DNA from: JAJRXR01 sp044439985
Lineage (GTDB): Bacteria; Planctomycetota; Phycisphaerae; Phycisphaerales; UBA1924
Reading direction: 5' to 3'
Assembly: GCA_044439985.1 (NCBI GenBank)
Contig: JBITAG010000240.1
Location: 1-23,576 of the forward strand
Length of the DNA: 23,576 nt
The notes under the pieces are model-generated. The model worked only from the letters and a program-made list of their open reading frames with translations, was not told where the DNA came from and ran no database searches. The translations under genes were made by a program, and so were the position numbers. The first letter of the stretch is position 1; each line of letters begins with the position of its first letter. Of the stretch, positions 8,799-17,047 are shown piece by piece.

Positions 8799-9692
8799 TC
8801 AGGCCTGCGTGTCGGCGGCGCGCCGCTCGACTTCCTGGCGTGTGGGGGCGAGGGCGAAGGCGAGGCAGACGATCAGGGAGATGATCGATCCGGAGGCGAC
8901 GGGGAGCGTCCACCCGGCGTTGCGCAGGCCCTGCTGCTCGGTGGTGATGCCCGGGCGCCGGTTCATCAGGCGCAGCGCGGCCTGATACTCCCATGTGCCC
9001 TCGGCGAGTTCGTCGTCGCGTCGCTTGGGCGGGGGTTCGCCGGCCAGGTCGGCCTTGACCTGGCGCCGGTAGAAGCTGGCGCCGCTCTCCGGGAACCGGA
9101 GGGTGTGGGTGGCAAAGCCCCCCTCGGGGAGGAGTTCGTGGAAGGTGAAGGTCCAGCGGTCCCGGCGGACCTCGCCCCATCCCCTGTTGTCCGCGTGCTC
9201 GAGTTCGAAGCGTCCCTCGCGGACCTCCTCGGAGAGGGGGTTGCGCGTGACGACGACCAGACGCAGCGGGATCTTCCCGGCGTCCACGTCGGCCTTAAAC
9301 TGGTCGTAGGTCATGCCGGTGGCGTCGGCGAAGAGCTGGATGCGCAGCCAGTCGGCGTGCCGGTCGAGCCCCGGCAGGGGGAGGTCGCGCGGGATCTGCA
9401 CGGGGAGGCGGAGCTGATCGGCGCCGTAGGTGACGATCACCTCGCCCTCGCCCGCCTCGTTGAGTTCGTCGGTGATGACGACGGGGCGATCGGCGAAGGT
9501 GAACTCCGTCTTATCCCCCTCGATGAAGTAGTAGATCTTCCGATCGAGCGAGTCGTTGTAGGCCGCGATCCGCTTGGCGAGCACAAAGCCGCTGAGGAAG
9601 AGCACCACCACGGAGAGGGCGGCGCCCGCCCAGGCAAGGCGGCGTGGGGGTCGCTTCGGGCGGGGGGCGCCGTTGGACGCCGGCTGGGGCAT
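8799..9692 (-). CDS. unknown two-TM membrane protein at the end of the ACIII-caa3 operon
   Basis: I do not recognise this 297-residue protein. It begins with a basic, Pro-rich cytoplasmic stub, then a membrane helix (about 20-40), a long hydrophilic domain (about 41-263), a second helix (about 266-285), and a short charged tail. This predicts both ends inside and the central domain outside. The central domain has no Cys pair, CXXCH or obvious metal motif; it is mixed in charge and looks beta-rich, with strands such as GEVIVTYG and LRLVVVTR. GAGGG lies just before the ATG. It starts 14 bases after the coxIV stop and is the last gene of the operon, so it may be an accessory subunit or assembly factor of the oxidase supercomplex. 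That role rests on position only. Confidence 0.75.
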   Translation of the reverse strand: MPQPASNGAPRPKRPPRRLAWAGAALSVVVLFLSGFVLAKRIAAYNDSLDRKIYYFIEGDKTEFTFADRPVVITDELNEAGEGEVIVTYGADQLRLPVQIPRDLPLPGLDRHADWLRIQLFADATGMTYDQFKADVDAGKIPLRLVVVTRNPLSEEVREGRFELEHADNRGWGEVRRDRWTFTFHELLPEGGFATHTLRFPESGASFYRRQVKADLAGEPPPKRRDDELAEGTWEYQAALRLMNRRPGITTEQQGLRNAGWTLPVASGSIISLIVCLAFALAPTRQEVERRAADTQA

Positions 9693-9706
9693 GGGACCCT
9701 CGTGGG

Positions 9707-10633
9707 CTAGTGGTCGGGCTGGGACTCGGCGTGGGGTTCGGGCTGGGCGTCGTGGCCCGCGTCGGCGGGAGCGTGGCTCCCGGCGTGATCGTCGGGGGAG
9801 AAGAGGTGGGGGGTCAGGCCTTCGCGTCCGACGGAGAAGTTGGGAGAGGAGGAGTAGACGGCGTCGAGGTGCGGGCGGGAGACGGACTCGACCCCGCCGG
9901 TGTCATGGTGCGCGAAGCCGAGGGCGGCGAAGTAGTTCTCGTCGTCGTAGTTGTGGCGGTGCGGGTGCTTCCCTTCGTCCACGTACTTCTGGTAGTACTT
10001 GCCCCAGAACTTGGCCTTCGCCTCGGCGAGGTCGTCCTCGTTGGGCTCGGTCCGGTTGTGCTTCTCGGCGATGGCGAGGGCGTACTCGTTGATGCGTTCC
10101 TGACGCCGGAAGTCGACGAGGGGGAGTCCGTTGGTGGACGGACGGGGGGAGACGGCGGTGCTGACGTCGCTCTCCTTGGTCTGGTTGATGCCGTAGCCGG
10201 TGCCGCCGGGAACGGGGACGGTGGCGCGCAGGGCGGAGACGGCGTCGCGGTTGCCCAGGTCGATGGCGGTGAAGAAGAGGAAGGTGATGACGGTCGCGAT
10301 GCAGACGAGCATGATGACGGAGTTGAGGGCCTTGTCGAAGCGGAGGCCCATGAAGTAGGCGCAGACGAGCACGGCCTTGACGGTGGCGATGCTCATCGCC
10401 ACGAGGACGTTGACCCACTGGGGGAGCACGACGTTGAAGGTGTCCTGAATCCAGACCTCGCCTCGGGAGATGGCGACGGTGAGGATCGTGAAGAAGAGGA
10501 GCAGGCCGAGGACCGCGAGGAGGGTTCCGGCGCCGATGATGTGATGCCCGTGGTGGCCCTGACCGGTGTTGTGCGGATCGGTGGGGTCAAAGGCGGGGTT
10601 GTCGATATGAATGTCGTCGGTCGAGCGTGTCAT
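9707..10633 (-). CDS. ctaF: cytochrome c oxidase subunit IV with long C-terminal extension
   Basis: A 308-residue protein whose first 127 residues match prokaryotic cytochrome c oxidase subunit IV (COX4_pro). There are three helices (about 33-54, 71-95, 103-124), with the characteristic SIATVKAVLVCAYFMGLRFD segment in the second. This small subunit helps stabilise the haem-copper oxidase. Family members are usually about 90-120 residues; here another roughly 180 hydrophilic residues follow, rich in His, Asp and Pro, including HPHRHNYDDENYF near 223-235 and a His/Ala/Pro-rich tail. With three helices and the N-terminus inside, the extension should lie outside the cytoplasm. AAGGGGA lies about 8 bases before the ATG. 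It follows coxIII by 12 bases. The extension is in frame, without an internal stop. Confidence 0.88.
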   Translation of the reverse strand: MTRSTDDIHIDNPAFDPTDPHNTGQGHHGHHIIGAGTLLAVLGLLLFFTILTVAISRGEVWIQDTFNVVLPQWVNVLVAMSIATVKAVLVCAYFMGLRFDKALNSVIMLVCIATVITFLFFTAIDLGNRDAVSALRATVPVPGGTGYGINQTKESDVSTAVSPRPSTNGLPLVDFRRQERINEYALAIAEKHNRTEPNEDDLAEAKAKFWGKYYQKYVDEGKHPHRHNYDDENYFAALGFAHHDTGGVESVSRPHLDAVYSSSPNFSVGREGLTPHLFSPDDHAGSHAPADAGHDAQPEPHAESQPDH

Positions 10634-10645
10634 GTCGTCGTCCCC

Positions 10646-11344
10646 TTAGTGGATGAGGTACAGGAGGGGGAAGAGGAAGATCCAGACGAGGTCGACAAGG
10701 TGCCAGTAGAGGGCGCTGGTCTCGACCATGGTGTACTCGGTGGGGCCGTAGGCCTCGAAGCGAACGGCGCGGACGAGGACCCAGGTGAGGAGTCCGGCGC
10801 CGATGAGGACGTGGAGGGCGTGGATGCCGGTGCCCATGTAGTAGACGCTCCACCAGAGCGGCTCGTGAGGGTCGGAGGCGTAGGGGTAGGAGAAGAAGGT
10901 GCCGGGCGCCTTGCCGTCGGCGAGCTTGGGGAGGTACTCGAACTTCATCTTGATGAAGACGAAGAGGCCGGCGCAGACGAGCGTGATGAGCAGGTTGCGG
11001 ATGAGGGCGGCGTTGTTCCCGAGCTGCGCGGAGCGGACGCCGGAGGCGACGGTCCAGGAGCTGATGAGGAGGACCACCGTGTTGAGGGCGCCCCATCGCC
11101 AGTCGAGGTGGTGGCTGCCCGCGGTCCAGGCCTCGGGGTAGAGCATGCGGAAGATCGCGTAGGCGCAGAAGATGCCGGCGAAGAGGAGGACTTCCGTGGT
11201 GAGGAAGAGCCACATGCCGAGCTTGCAGGCGTCGAACTGCTCGTCGGCGTTGCGGAAGTGGTGCGCGAAGCCGCGGTTCTTCCAGTAGAGCCGGTGACGG
11301 GTGGGCTCGGGGAGCTGGGTGTTGTGGGCGTCGATGGTCGCCAT
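10646..11344 (-). CDS. ctaE: cytochrome c oxidase subunit III
   Basis: Subunit III of the haem-copper oxidase, which stabilises the catalytic core and its proton uptake. It has 232 residues with five predicted helices, the shorter form that lacks the first two helices of the mitochondrial seven-helix type. Seen directly: MWLFLTTEVLLFAG with the conserved Glu51, NTVVLLISSWTVA, the GTGIHALHVLIG helix with His175 and His178, and the C-terminal YWHLVDLVWIFLFPLLYL. Residues 20-40 form a hydrophilic N-terminal segment. It starts 14 bases after the coxI stop, with a GAGAG sequence upstream. Subunit IV follows. Its position in a II-I-III-IV order fits caa3 operons. Confidence 0.95.
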   Translation of the reverse strand: MATIDAHNTQLPEPTRHRLYWKNRGFAHHFRNADEQFDACKLGMWLFLTTEVLLFAGIFCAYAIFRMLYPEAWTAGSHHLDWRWGALNTVVLLISSWTVASGVRSAQLGNNAALIRNLLITLVCAGLFVFIKMKFEYLPKLADGKAPGTFFSYPYASDPHEPLWWSVYYMGTGIHALHVLIGAGLLTWVLVRAVRFEAYGPTEYTMVETSALYWHLVDLVWIFLFPLLYLIH

Positions 11345-11358
11345 GGTGTTCTCTCGGG

Positions 11359-13107
11359 TCAGTGGGCGGCCGGGTTCTCGGGGAGGGGGAACTCACGTTC
11401 GTCGCAGTGCGGGGGAACGACGGTGTCGAAGTCGTAGGGCCCGTGCTTGATGAGGACCTCGTGGTGGAAGTTGTGCTCGATGGGCGGGGACTCGGTCTCC
11501 CACTCGACGGTGAGGGCGCCCCAGGGGTTGGGGGGGGCCTTGGGGCCGGCGACGAGGGAGTGGATGAAGTTGAAGAGGTGGGTGAGGAAGCCGGCGAGGA
11601 GCGTCCAGGAGCCGTAGGTCGAGAGCTGGTGGAGGAACTGGAACTCGTCGACGTAGCTGGCATAGCGGCGCGGCATGCCCTGGGTGCCCAGGAAGAACTG
11701 GGTCATGAAGGTGAGGTTGAAGCCGATGAAGACGAGCACGCACCCGAGCATGCCGAACTTCTCGTTGTACATGCGCCCGAACATCTTGGGCCACCAGTGG
11801 TGCAGGCCGCCCATGAAGGCGATGACGGTGCCGCCCATCATGACGTAGTGGAAGTGGGCGACGACGAAGTAGGAGTCGTGGAGGTGGAGGTCGGTGGCGA
11901 GGGCGCCGAGGGGGAGGCCGGTGAGGCCGCCGATGGAGAAGAGGAAGAGGAAGGCGAGGGCGTAGAGCATCGGGGTGTTGATGGCGATGGAGCCCTTGTA
12001 GAGGGTGGCGATCCAGTTGAAGACCTTGATGGCCGTGGGGATCGCGACGAGGAAGGTCAGGGCGCTGAAGATGGTCGAGGCCAGCTCTCCCATGGCGGAG
12101 AACATGTGGTGGCCCCAGACGATGAAGGAGACCGCGGCGATGCCCAGCGAGCTGAAGGCGATGGCGCGGTAGCCGAAGATGTGCTTGCGGGAGTGAACGG
12201 CGAGGAGTTCGGAGATGATGCCCATGCCGGGGAGGATCATCACGTAGACGACGGGGTGGGAGTAGAACCAGAAGAAGTGCTGATAGAGGACGGGGTCGCC
12301 GCCGAGCCCGGGATCGAAGATGCCGATCTTGAAGAGGCGTTCAAAGAGGAGGAGGAGCAGGGTGATCCCGATGACGGGGGTGGCGAGGACCTGGATGATG
12401 CTGGTGGCGTAGAGGGCCCAGACGAAGAGGGGCATGTCGAACCAGCCCATGCCCGGGGCTCGGAGCTTGTGGACGGTCACGATGAAGTTGAGACCGGTGA
12501 GGATCGAGCTGAATCCGAGGACGAAGGCGGCGAGGACCATGAAGAAGACGCGCCAGTAGTCGGCGTCGGTGGTGGTTGAGTACGGGGTGTAGAAGGTCCA
12601 GCCGGTGTCGACGCCGCCGAGGAGGATGGAGAGGACGCCGAAGACGGAGCCGAAGGTGTAGATGTACCAGGAGAGGAGGTTGAGGCGAGGGAAGGCGACG
12701 TCCTTGGCGCCGAGCATGAGGGGGAGCAGGAAGTTGCCGAGGCTGGCGGGGACGGAGGGCACGATGAACATGAAGACCATGATCGCGCCGTGGAGGGTGA
12801 AGAAGCGGTTGTAGATCTGGTTGCCGGAGGCGATGGACTCGCCGTCGCCGAAGAGCTGTCCGGTGATCGTGCCGTCGGCGGCGACGCGGACGGGCTCGAG
12901 CAGTTCGAGCCGGACGACCAGCGCGGCGACGCCGCCGAGGAAGAACATGAAGAGGACGGCGAAGAGGTACATGACGCCGATCTTCTTGTGATCGACGGTG
13001 GTCATCCAGTTCCAGACCGTGGCGCCAACACCGCCGTGCGGGGTGAGGTAGGAGCCCTCGTCGTGGTGGTCGTGGACGTGGTCGTGTGTGGTGTCGACGG
13101 TGGTCAT
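11359..13107 (-). CDS. ctaD: cytochrome c oxidase subunit I (caa3, A2-type haem-copper oxidase)
   Basis: The catalytic subunit, reducing O2 to water at a haem a3/CuB centre while pumping protons. It has 582 residues and about 12 helices. Ligands seen: His106 (TLHGAIMVF) and His420 for low-spin haem; His284, His333 and His334 (WGHHMFS) for CuB; and His418 (VAHFHYVMMG) for haem a3. His284 is followed four residues later by Tyr288, the cross-linked tyrosine pair. The helix VI segment reads FYSHPVVY rather than GHPEVY: the D-channel Glu is absent and Tyr-Ser precede the His, the hallmark of the A2 subfamily known from Rhodothermus. The N-terminus is His-rich (residues 8-15). No strong ribosome-binding site is seen. 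It begins 42 bases after the coxII stop. Confidence 0.97.
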   Translation of the reverse strand: MTTVDTTHDHVHDHHDEGSYLTPHGGVGATVWNWMTTVDHKKIGVMYLFAVLFMFFLGGVAALVVRLELLEPVRVAADGTITGQLFGDGESIASGNQIYNRFFTLHGAIMVFMFIVPSVPASLGNFLLPLMLGAKDVAFPRLNLLSWYIYTFGSVFGVLSILLGGVDTGWTFYTPYSTTTDADYWRVFFMVLAAFVLGFSSILTGLNFIVTVHKLRAPGMGWFDMPLFVWALYATSIIQVLATPVIGITLLLLLFERLFKIGIFDPGLGGDPVLYQHFFWFYSHPVVYVMILPGMGIISELLAVHSRKHIFGYRAIAFSSLGIAAVSFIVWGHHMFSAMGELASTIFSALTFLVAIPTAIKVFNWIATLYKGSIAINTPMLYALAFLFLFSIGGLTGLPLGALATDLHLHDSYFVVAHFHYVMMGGTVIAFMGGLHHWWPKMFGRMYNEKFGMLGCVLVFIGFNLTFMTQFFLGTQGMPRRYASYVDEFQFLHQLSTYGSWTLLAGFLTHLFNFIHSLVAGPKAPPNPWGALTVEWETESPPIEHNFHHEVLIKHGPYDFDTVVPPHCDEREFPLPENPAAH

Positions 13108-13149
13108 GTCGTAATCCAGTCGGGGCGTGGGTCCCGGTGAACGAATCAG

Positions 13150-14361
13150 TCAGCCTTCTTCCTCAGACGCTCCGGCCTCACCCTCGGTGGCCTGGGGGTC
13201 TGACGCGTCGCCCTCGGCGGGCTGCTCGGCGTGCACGGAGATGGACTTCATGTAGGCGATGATGTTGGCGACGTCATCGTCACCGAGGACGCCCATGAAG
13301 GGGGTCATCTGGTTCTGGTACCCCTGGACGATCTTGGCGCCGGGGTTGTAGATGGACTCTCGGATGTAGTTGTCGTCGGCGACGAGGCTGGAGCCGTCGT
13401 TGAAGGAGCGTTGGGCGCCGTAGAGATCCTTCCAGCTCGGCCCGATGTTGTTCGAGCCGTCCACGGAGTGGCAGGTGGCGCACTTGCCGGTGTAGAGGCG
13501 TTGGCCGTCCACGACGGGATCGCCGGAGCTGCCCTGGCTGGCGAGCCATTCTTCGTAATCGGCCTGGGGCATGACCCGGAGGACGGCGGCCATCTCGGAG
13601 TGCAGATCGCCGCAGTACTCGGCGCAGAAGACCCAGTGGTCGCGGTAGGTGCCGTCCTCGTGGACGTCCTCCGGTCCGAGCTTGGGGGTGCGGAAGCCGT
13701 ACCCGGTGTAGCGGTTGGGGAAGACGTCCATCTTCATGCGGTAGTCGGGGATCCAGAAGGAGTGGATGACGTCGGAGGAGAGGAGACGGACGGAGACGTC
13801 GGTGTCCTCTGGGAGGGCGTGGACCTTGATGTCCTGGCGTCCGCCGAGGGTGACGGTCTGGCTGGTCTGGGTGCCGTCGGGGTAGGTGATGCCCCAGTCC
13901 CATTTCCAGGCGCTGACGTCGAGCTGCATGGCGCCCCCCGCGGGGACGACCTTGTCCATGTACCCCCAGAAGCCGAGGAAGAAGATCACCAGGAGGGCGG
14001 AGGAGGGGACGACGGTCCAGAAGATCTCAAGGGGTGTGTTGTGCGCCGGGCTGACGGGCTGGGGGACGCCCGGACGGCGCCGGTAGATGATGCACCAGTA
14101 GACCATCAGGCCCATGAGGAGCACGAAGAAGAACATGCTGAACCAGAAGACGAGCATGAAGAGGCCGTCGGTCCAGATCGCGGCGTCGGTGTGCCCGTTG
14201 CCACGGAAGAAGAGGTCCTGGAGTCCCTCCCCGTTGCCCTGGAGGATGCGGACAGGGGGCACGGAGTCGCCCAGGGGAGCGGCGGCGGCAACCACGGCGT
14301 CGGCGGCCGGAACGGCGGCGTCGGCGGCGGTCTCGGTCGGAGCGGTCGGGGGCGTGGTCAT
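13150..14361 (-). CDS. ctaC: cytochrome c oxidase subunit II with fused cytochrome c domain (caa3 type)
   Basis: The electron-entry subunit. It has 403 residues: an Ala/Pro-rich N-terminus, two helices (about 66-90 and 111-132), the CuA cupredoxin domain, and a C-terminal cytochrome c. CuA ligands are His200 (VIHSFWIP) and, in the FCAEYCGDLHSEM loop, Cys246, Glu248, Cys250, His254 and Met257. The cytochrome c domain carries CATCH at 294-298 and a likely axial Met352 (QMTPF). The fused haem domain defines the caa3 type and lets the oxidase take electrons directly from ACIII. The tail (about 379-403) is acidic and low-complexity. The start overlaps the SCO stop as ATGA, so copper-chaperone and CuA subunit synthesis are coupled. 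Confidence 0.96.
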   Translation of the reverse strand: MTTPPTAPTETAADAAVPAADAVVAAAAPLGDSVPPVRILQGNGEGLQDLFFRGNGHTDAAIWTDGLFMLVFWFSMFFFVLLMGLMVYWCIIYRRRPGVPQPVSPAHNTPLEIFWTVVPSSALLVIFFLGFWGYMDKVVPAGGAMQLDVSAWKWDWGITYPDGTQTSQTVTLGGRQDIKVHALPEDTDVSVRLLSSDVIHSFWIPDYRMKMDVFPNRYTGYGFRTPKLGPEDVHEDGTYRDHWVFCAEYCGDLHSEMAAVLRVMPQADYEEWLASQGSSGDPVVDGQRLYTGKCATCHSVDGSNNIGPSWKDLYGAQRSFNDGSSLVADDNYIRESIYNPGAKIVQGYQNQMTPFMGVLGDDDVANIIAYMKSISVHAEQPAEGDASDPQATEGEAGASEEEG

Positions 14362-15269
14362 GACACGGATCCTGGCAGGCCCGCGCCCGTCGGGGGCGAG
14401 GCGTGTGTTCTGGTGTTCGTCGCGGATCGCTTCCGGAGTCGCTCGATGGTGAGCAATCCCCCGATGAGGACGATGAGCCCGATGACCGTGAGCACGCCGC
14501 CCAGGCGCATCACGCTCATCGCGTGCATGGTGTACGACCCGGCGTCGGGGTCGAAGCGATAGCAGTAGTGCAAGAGGCGGTCGCCGAAGGACCGGGCGAC
14601 GCCCCCGTTGGAGGCGTCGAGCATCGCCAGCTTCATGTCGCGGGCGGGGTAGTCGAACCCGTGGAAGTAGGCCGCGATCTCGCCCTCGGGGGAGAGCACG
14701 GTGATCCCCACCGGGTGGGCGAACTCCCCGTCGGGGAGCTTGTTGGTCTGGAAGCCGACGGCGCCGGTGAGCTGGTCGATGGTCTGCTGGTCGGCGACAC
14801 AGAACGACCAGGCCTCATCGGTCTTCGCGGAGCGTCGGTTGTAGAGCGCGGTGTACTGGGCCTTGGCGCTCGACGCGTGGGTGGGCGTCTCGGTCGCGTC
14901 GAAGCTGACGATCAGGACGTTGTACTCGTCGCCGAGGGTGTACTCGAGGTCGTTGAACGACTCGAGCATGCGCTGGAGCACGACCGGGCAGACGATCGGG
15001 CAGTCGTAGTAGACCAGGCCGAGGACGACGGGCTTCCCGTCGGCGAGAACCTCCGCCATCGTGAGGGGCTGGGCGTCCGCCTCGGTGAAGACCAGGTTGG
15101 TCGGCACGCGCTGGCCGAAGTGCTCGACCAGCTCCACGCCCTGGACCTCTTCCGGGATGGTCTTCTGCGCCACCTGCGCCGGCGACGAGGGGGCGAGCGC
15201 ACCGATCCCCAGGCACGCAAGCAGCGCGAACGCGGCGAGGCCCGGGATGGATCGGCGTTCAGTCGGCAT
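14358..15269 (-). CDS. SCO1/SenC-family copper chaperone
   Basis: A membrane-anchored thioredoxin-fold protein that delivers copper to, or reduces, the CuA site of oxidase subunit II. It has 303 residues: an N-terminal signal or anchor (about 9-31, ending in an Ala-rich region), and the SCO domain with the copper motif YYDCPIVCP (Cys90, Cys94) and His185 in FAHPVGI. This completes the Cys-Cys-His copper site. The sequence RLLHYCYRFDP then leads to a second helix (about 256-274) and a basic cytoplasmic tail. The C-terminal helix is an addition to minimal SCO proteins but, from memory, common in ACIII-caa3 clusters. It overlaps coxII downstream by 4 bases and the small TM gene upstream by 11 bases. 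Confidence 0.94.
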   Translation of the reverse strand: MPTERRSIPGLAAFALLACLGIGALAPSSPAQVAQKTIPEEVQGVELVEHFGQRVPTNLVFTEADAQPLTMAEVLADGKPVVLGLVYYDCPIVCPVVLQRMLESFNDLEYTLGDEYNVLIVSFDATETPTHASSAKAQYTALYNRRSAKTDEAWSFCVADQQTIDQLTGAVGFQTNKLPDGEFAHPVGITVLSPEGEIAAYFHGFDYPARDMKLAMLDASNGGVARSFGDRLLHYCYRFDPDAGSYTMHAMSVMRLGGVLTVIGLIVLIGGLLTIERLRKRSATNTRTHASPPTGAGLPGSVS

Positions 15270-15675
15270 TGGTGACGGGAGATCCCTCGGCGTTGATCGG
15301 GTCGGCGCTGGCGTACCGGGCGACGACGCGGTCCATCGCGTCCGCGACGGGGATGTGCACGGTCTGGTGGTCCACCCAGCCGTACGCGTTCAGGTGGGCG
15401 AGCGCCTCGGCCTTCGCGGCCTCGAAGGGCTCGGCGATGGTGACGCCCTCCTGCTTCTCGGCCTTGATCGTGGAGACGTAGTTGTTGAAGTACGCCACGA
15501 GCACGACGATGACGAAGGCGACACCCAGGATCATCGCGATGAAGGTGATCGCGAGGGCCGTGGGCTTGACGTGGGCGGTGTGTTCCAGCTGCGGGGCGCC
15601 CTCGTCGGGGGAGTGCTGGTGCCAGTCGTCGGGCTCGGTGTGGTTGACCGGAGTTTCGTGCGGTGTGTCGCTCAT
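15259..15675 (-). CDS. small single-TM protein between actF and SCO (unknown accessory subunit candidate)
   Basis: I cannot name this 138-residue protein. It has a hydrophilic, His/Asp/Glu/Pro-rich N-terminus (residues 1-37, seven His between 6 and 35), one membrane helix (about 40-63), and an outside domain of about 75 residues. The motif YGWVDHQTVHIPVADAM (98-114) is the best marker: I recall a similar YGWvD...v.IPi..AM pattern in small proteins next to SCO or ACIII genes, but could not check it. The gene lies 34 bases after actF, and its end overlaps the SCO start by 11 bases, which places it firmly in the operon. A subunit or assembly role for ACIII or the oxidase is an inference from position and topology. 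Confidence 0.85.
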   Translation of the reverse strand: MSDTPHETPVNHTEPDDWHQHSPDEGAPQLEHTAHVKPTALAITFIAMILGVAFVIVVLVAYFNNYVSTIKAEKQEGVTIAEPFEAAKAEALAHLNAYGWVDHQTVHIPVADAMDRVVARYASADPINAEGSPVTNAD

Positions 15676-15709
15676 GGGTGAGGTTCCGTGTCTTGGGCGT
15701 CGCGATGGA

Positions 15710-17047
15710 TCAGACGTAGTTCTTGTGGGCCAGGGCCTCGTGCAGGGTCGGGTCCTTGAGGGGGACGAGGGGAGAGGCCCCCACCGCCCGGACCAGGAAG
15801 AAGCCCCAGATGCAGAGGGCGCCGATGATGCCCGCGGCGTCGAGCCAGACCGCGTTCCAGCCCGGGTCCTCCGCCGCCCGCTCCCCGACGTACACCATCG
15901 GGCGGATGATCCAGATCATGTCCGCGACGGTCATCGCGATCATGTACGCCGCCATGAACGCGAGCAGGCCCGTGGACCGCTTGACCTTCCGGAAGAGCAG
16001 GATGCAGAACGGGAAGACGAAGTGGCCGAACGCGAGCACGAGGAAGAGGGTCTTGTACCCGCCCTCGCCGGTGCGGTAGACGAACCAGGCCGTCTCCTCG
16101 GGGATGTTGGAGTACCAGATCAGGAAGTACTGGCTGAAGGCGATGTACGACCAGAAGACCGTGAAGGAGAGGACCAGCTTGCCCAGGTCGTGGAAGTGCT
16201 CCTCGGTCACGGCGCCGGTCAGCCGGCCCGTCCCCTTGAGCACCGCGAGGACAAGGACGACCACGCTGACACTCGCGAGCGTGCAGGACGCGAAGTAGTA
16301 CACGCCCCACATCGTGGAGAAGAAGCGGAAGTCCAGGGCCATGAGGAAATCGAAGGCGAAGAAGGCGGTCGTCAGCGCGAAGGCGAGCAGGCCCCAGCCC
16401 GAGTTGAACCGGAGCACGCGGGTCAGCGAGCGGGCGCCCGTCTCGTCCTGCTTGCGGCTCACGCGGAACATGAGCTGGGAGAGGATGAGCCAGACCAGGC
16501 CGTAGATGATGAACCGCGCCCCGAAGAAGACGGGGTTGAGGAAGGGGGTCTTCTTGCCGAGCAGGTAGTCACCGGCGTTCTCGTCGGAGAGCCAGGTGAG
16601 CAGGACCCCGCCGCCGAGCAGTTCGATGAGCACGACCGCGAGCACCATCACCCAGCAGACGGGGAGGATGGAGGCGACGTTCTCGAACTGGCGCCGCACG
16701 GTGCTGGTCCACCCGGCGTTGAGCGAGTGGAAGACCATGGTGAGGAAGAGGGCGCCGAGGCTCATGGCCACGCAGGTGAAGAGCCCGACCTCGAAGGCGG
16801 CCAGGGCGTGGTACTTGTTGACGGCGAAGGCGCCGAGGATCGTGACCACGATGGCCGCGGCGCCGATGATGAGCAGCAGGCCGGAGAGCTTGGTGGTGGC
16901 GCCCTCGGGGAGGTGGACGTTGTCGTGGCGCATCGCGGGGTTGGCCGCGATCTTGTCGAGGCGTTTCTGCCCGTCGGCCTCGGTGAGATAGGCCCGGGGC
17001 GTCTCGCGCTCGGGGACGGGGATGGAGGTGGTGGGCGCCTGACTCAT
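15710..17047 (-). CDS. actF: alternative complex III subunit ActF (quinol:cytochrome c oxidoreductase membrane subunit)
   Basis: An integral membrane subunit of ACIII, the quinol:cytochrome c/oxidase oxidoreductase that replaces bc1. It has 445 residues and about ten helices after a hydrophilic N-terminal stretch (1-52). It is distantly NrfD-like and a paralogue of ActC in structure. Family segments seen: HSLNAGWTSTVRRQFE near 107-122, AFDFLMALDFRFFSTMWGVY near 231-250, and FWSYIAFSQYFLIWYSNIPEE near 298-318. In solved ACIII structures ActF packs beside ActC; whether it binds quinone is less certain. Its start overlaps the actE stop as ATGA. It is full length with no sign of disruption. Confidence 0.93.
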   Translation of the reverse strand: MSQAPTTSIPVPERETPRAYLTEADGQKRLDKIAANPAMRHDNVHLPEGATTKLSGLLLIIGAAAIVVTILGAFAVNKYHALAAFEVGLFTCVAMSLGALFLTMVFHSLNAGWTSTVRRQFENVASILPVCWVMVLAVVLIELLGGGVLLTWLSDENAGDYLLGKKTPFLNPVFFGARFIIYGLVWLILSQLMFRVSRKQDETGARSLTRVLRFNSGWGLLAFALTTAFFAFDFLMALDFRFFSTMWGVYYFASCTLASVSVVVLVLAVLKGTGRLTGAVTEEHFHDLGKLVLSFTVFWSYIAFSQYFLIWYSNIPEETAWFVYRTGEGGYKTLFLVLAFGHFVFPFCILLFRKVKRSTGLLAFMAAYMIAMTVADMIWIIRPMVYVGERAAEDPGWNAVWLDAAGIIGALCIWGFFLVRAVGASPLVPLKDPTLHEALAHKNYV

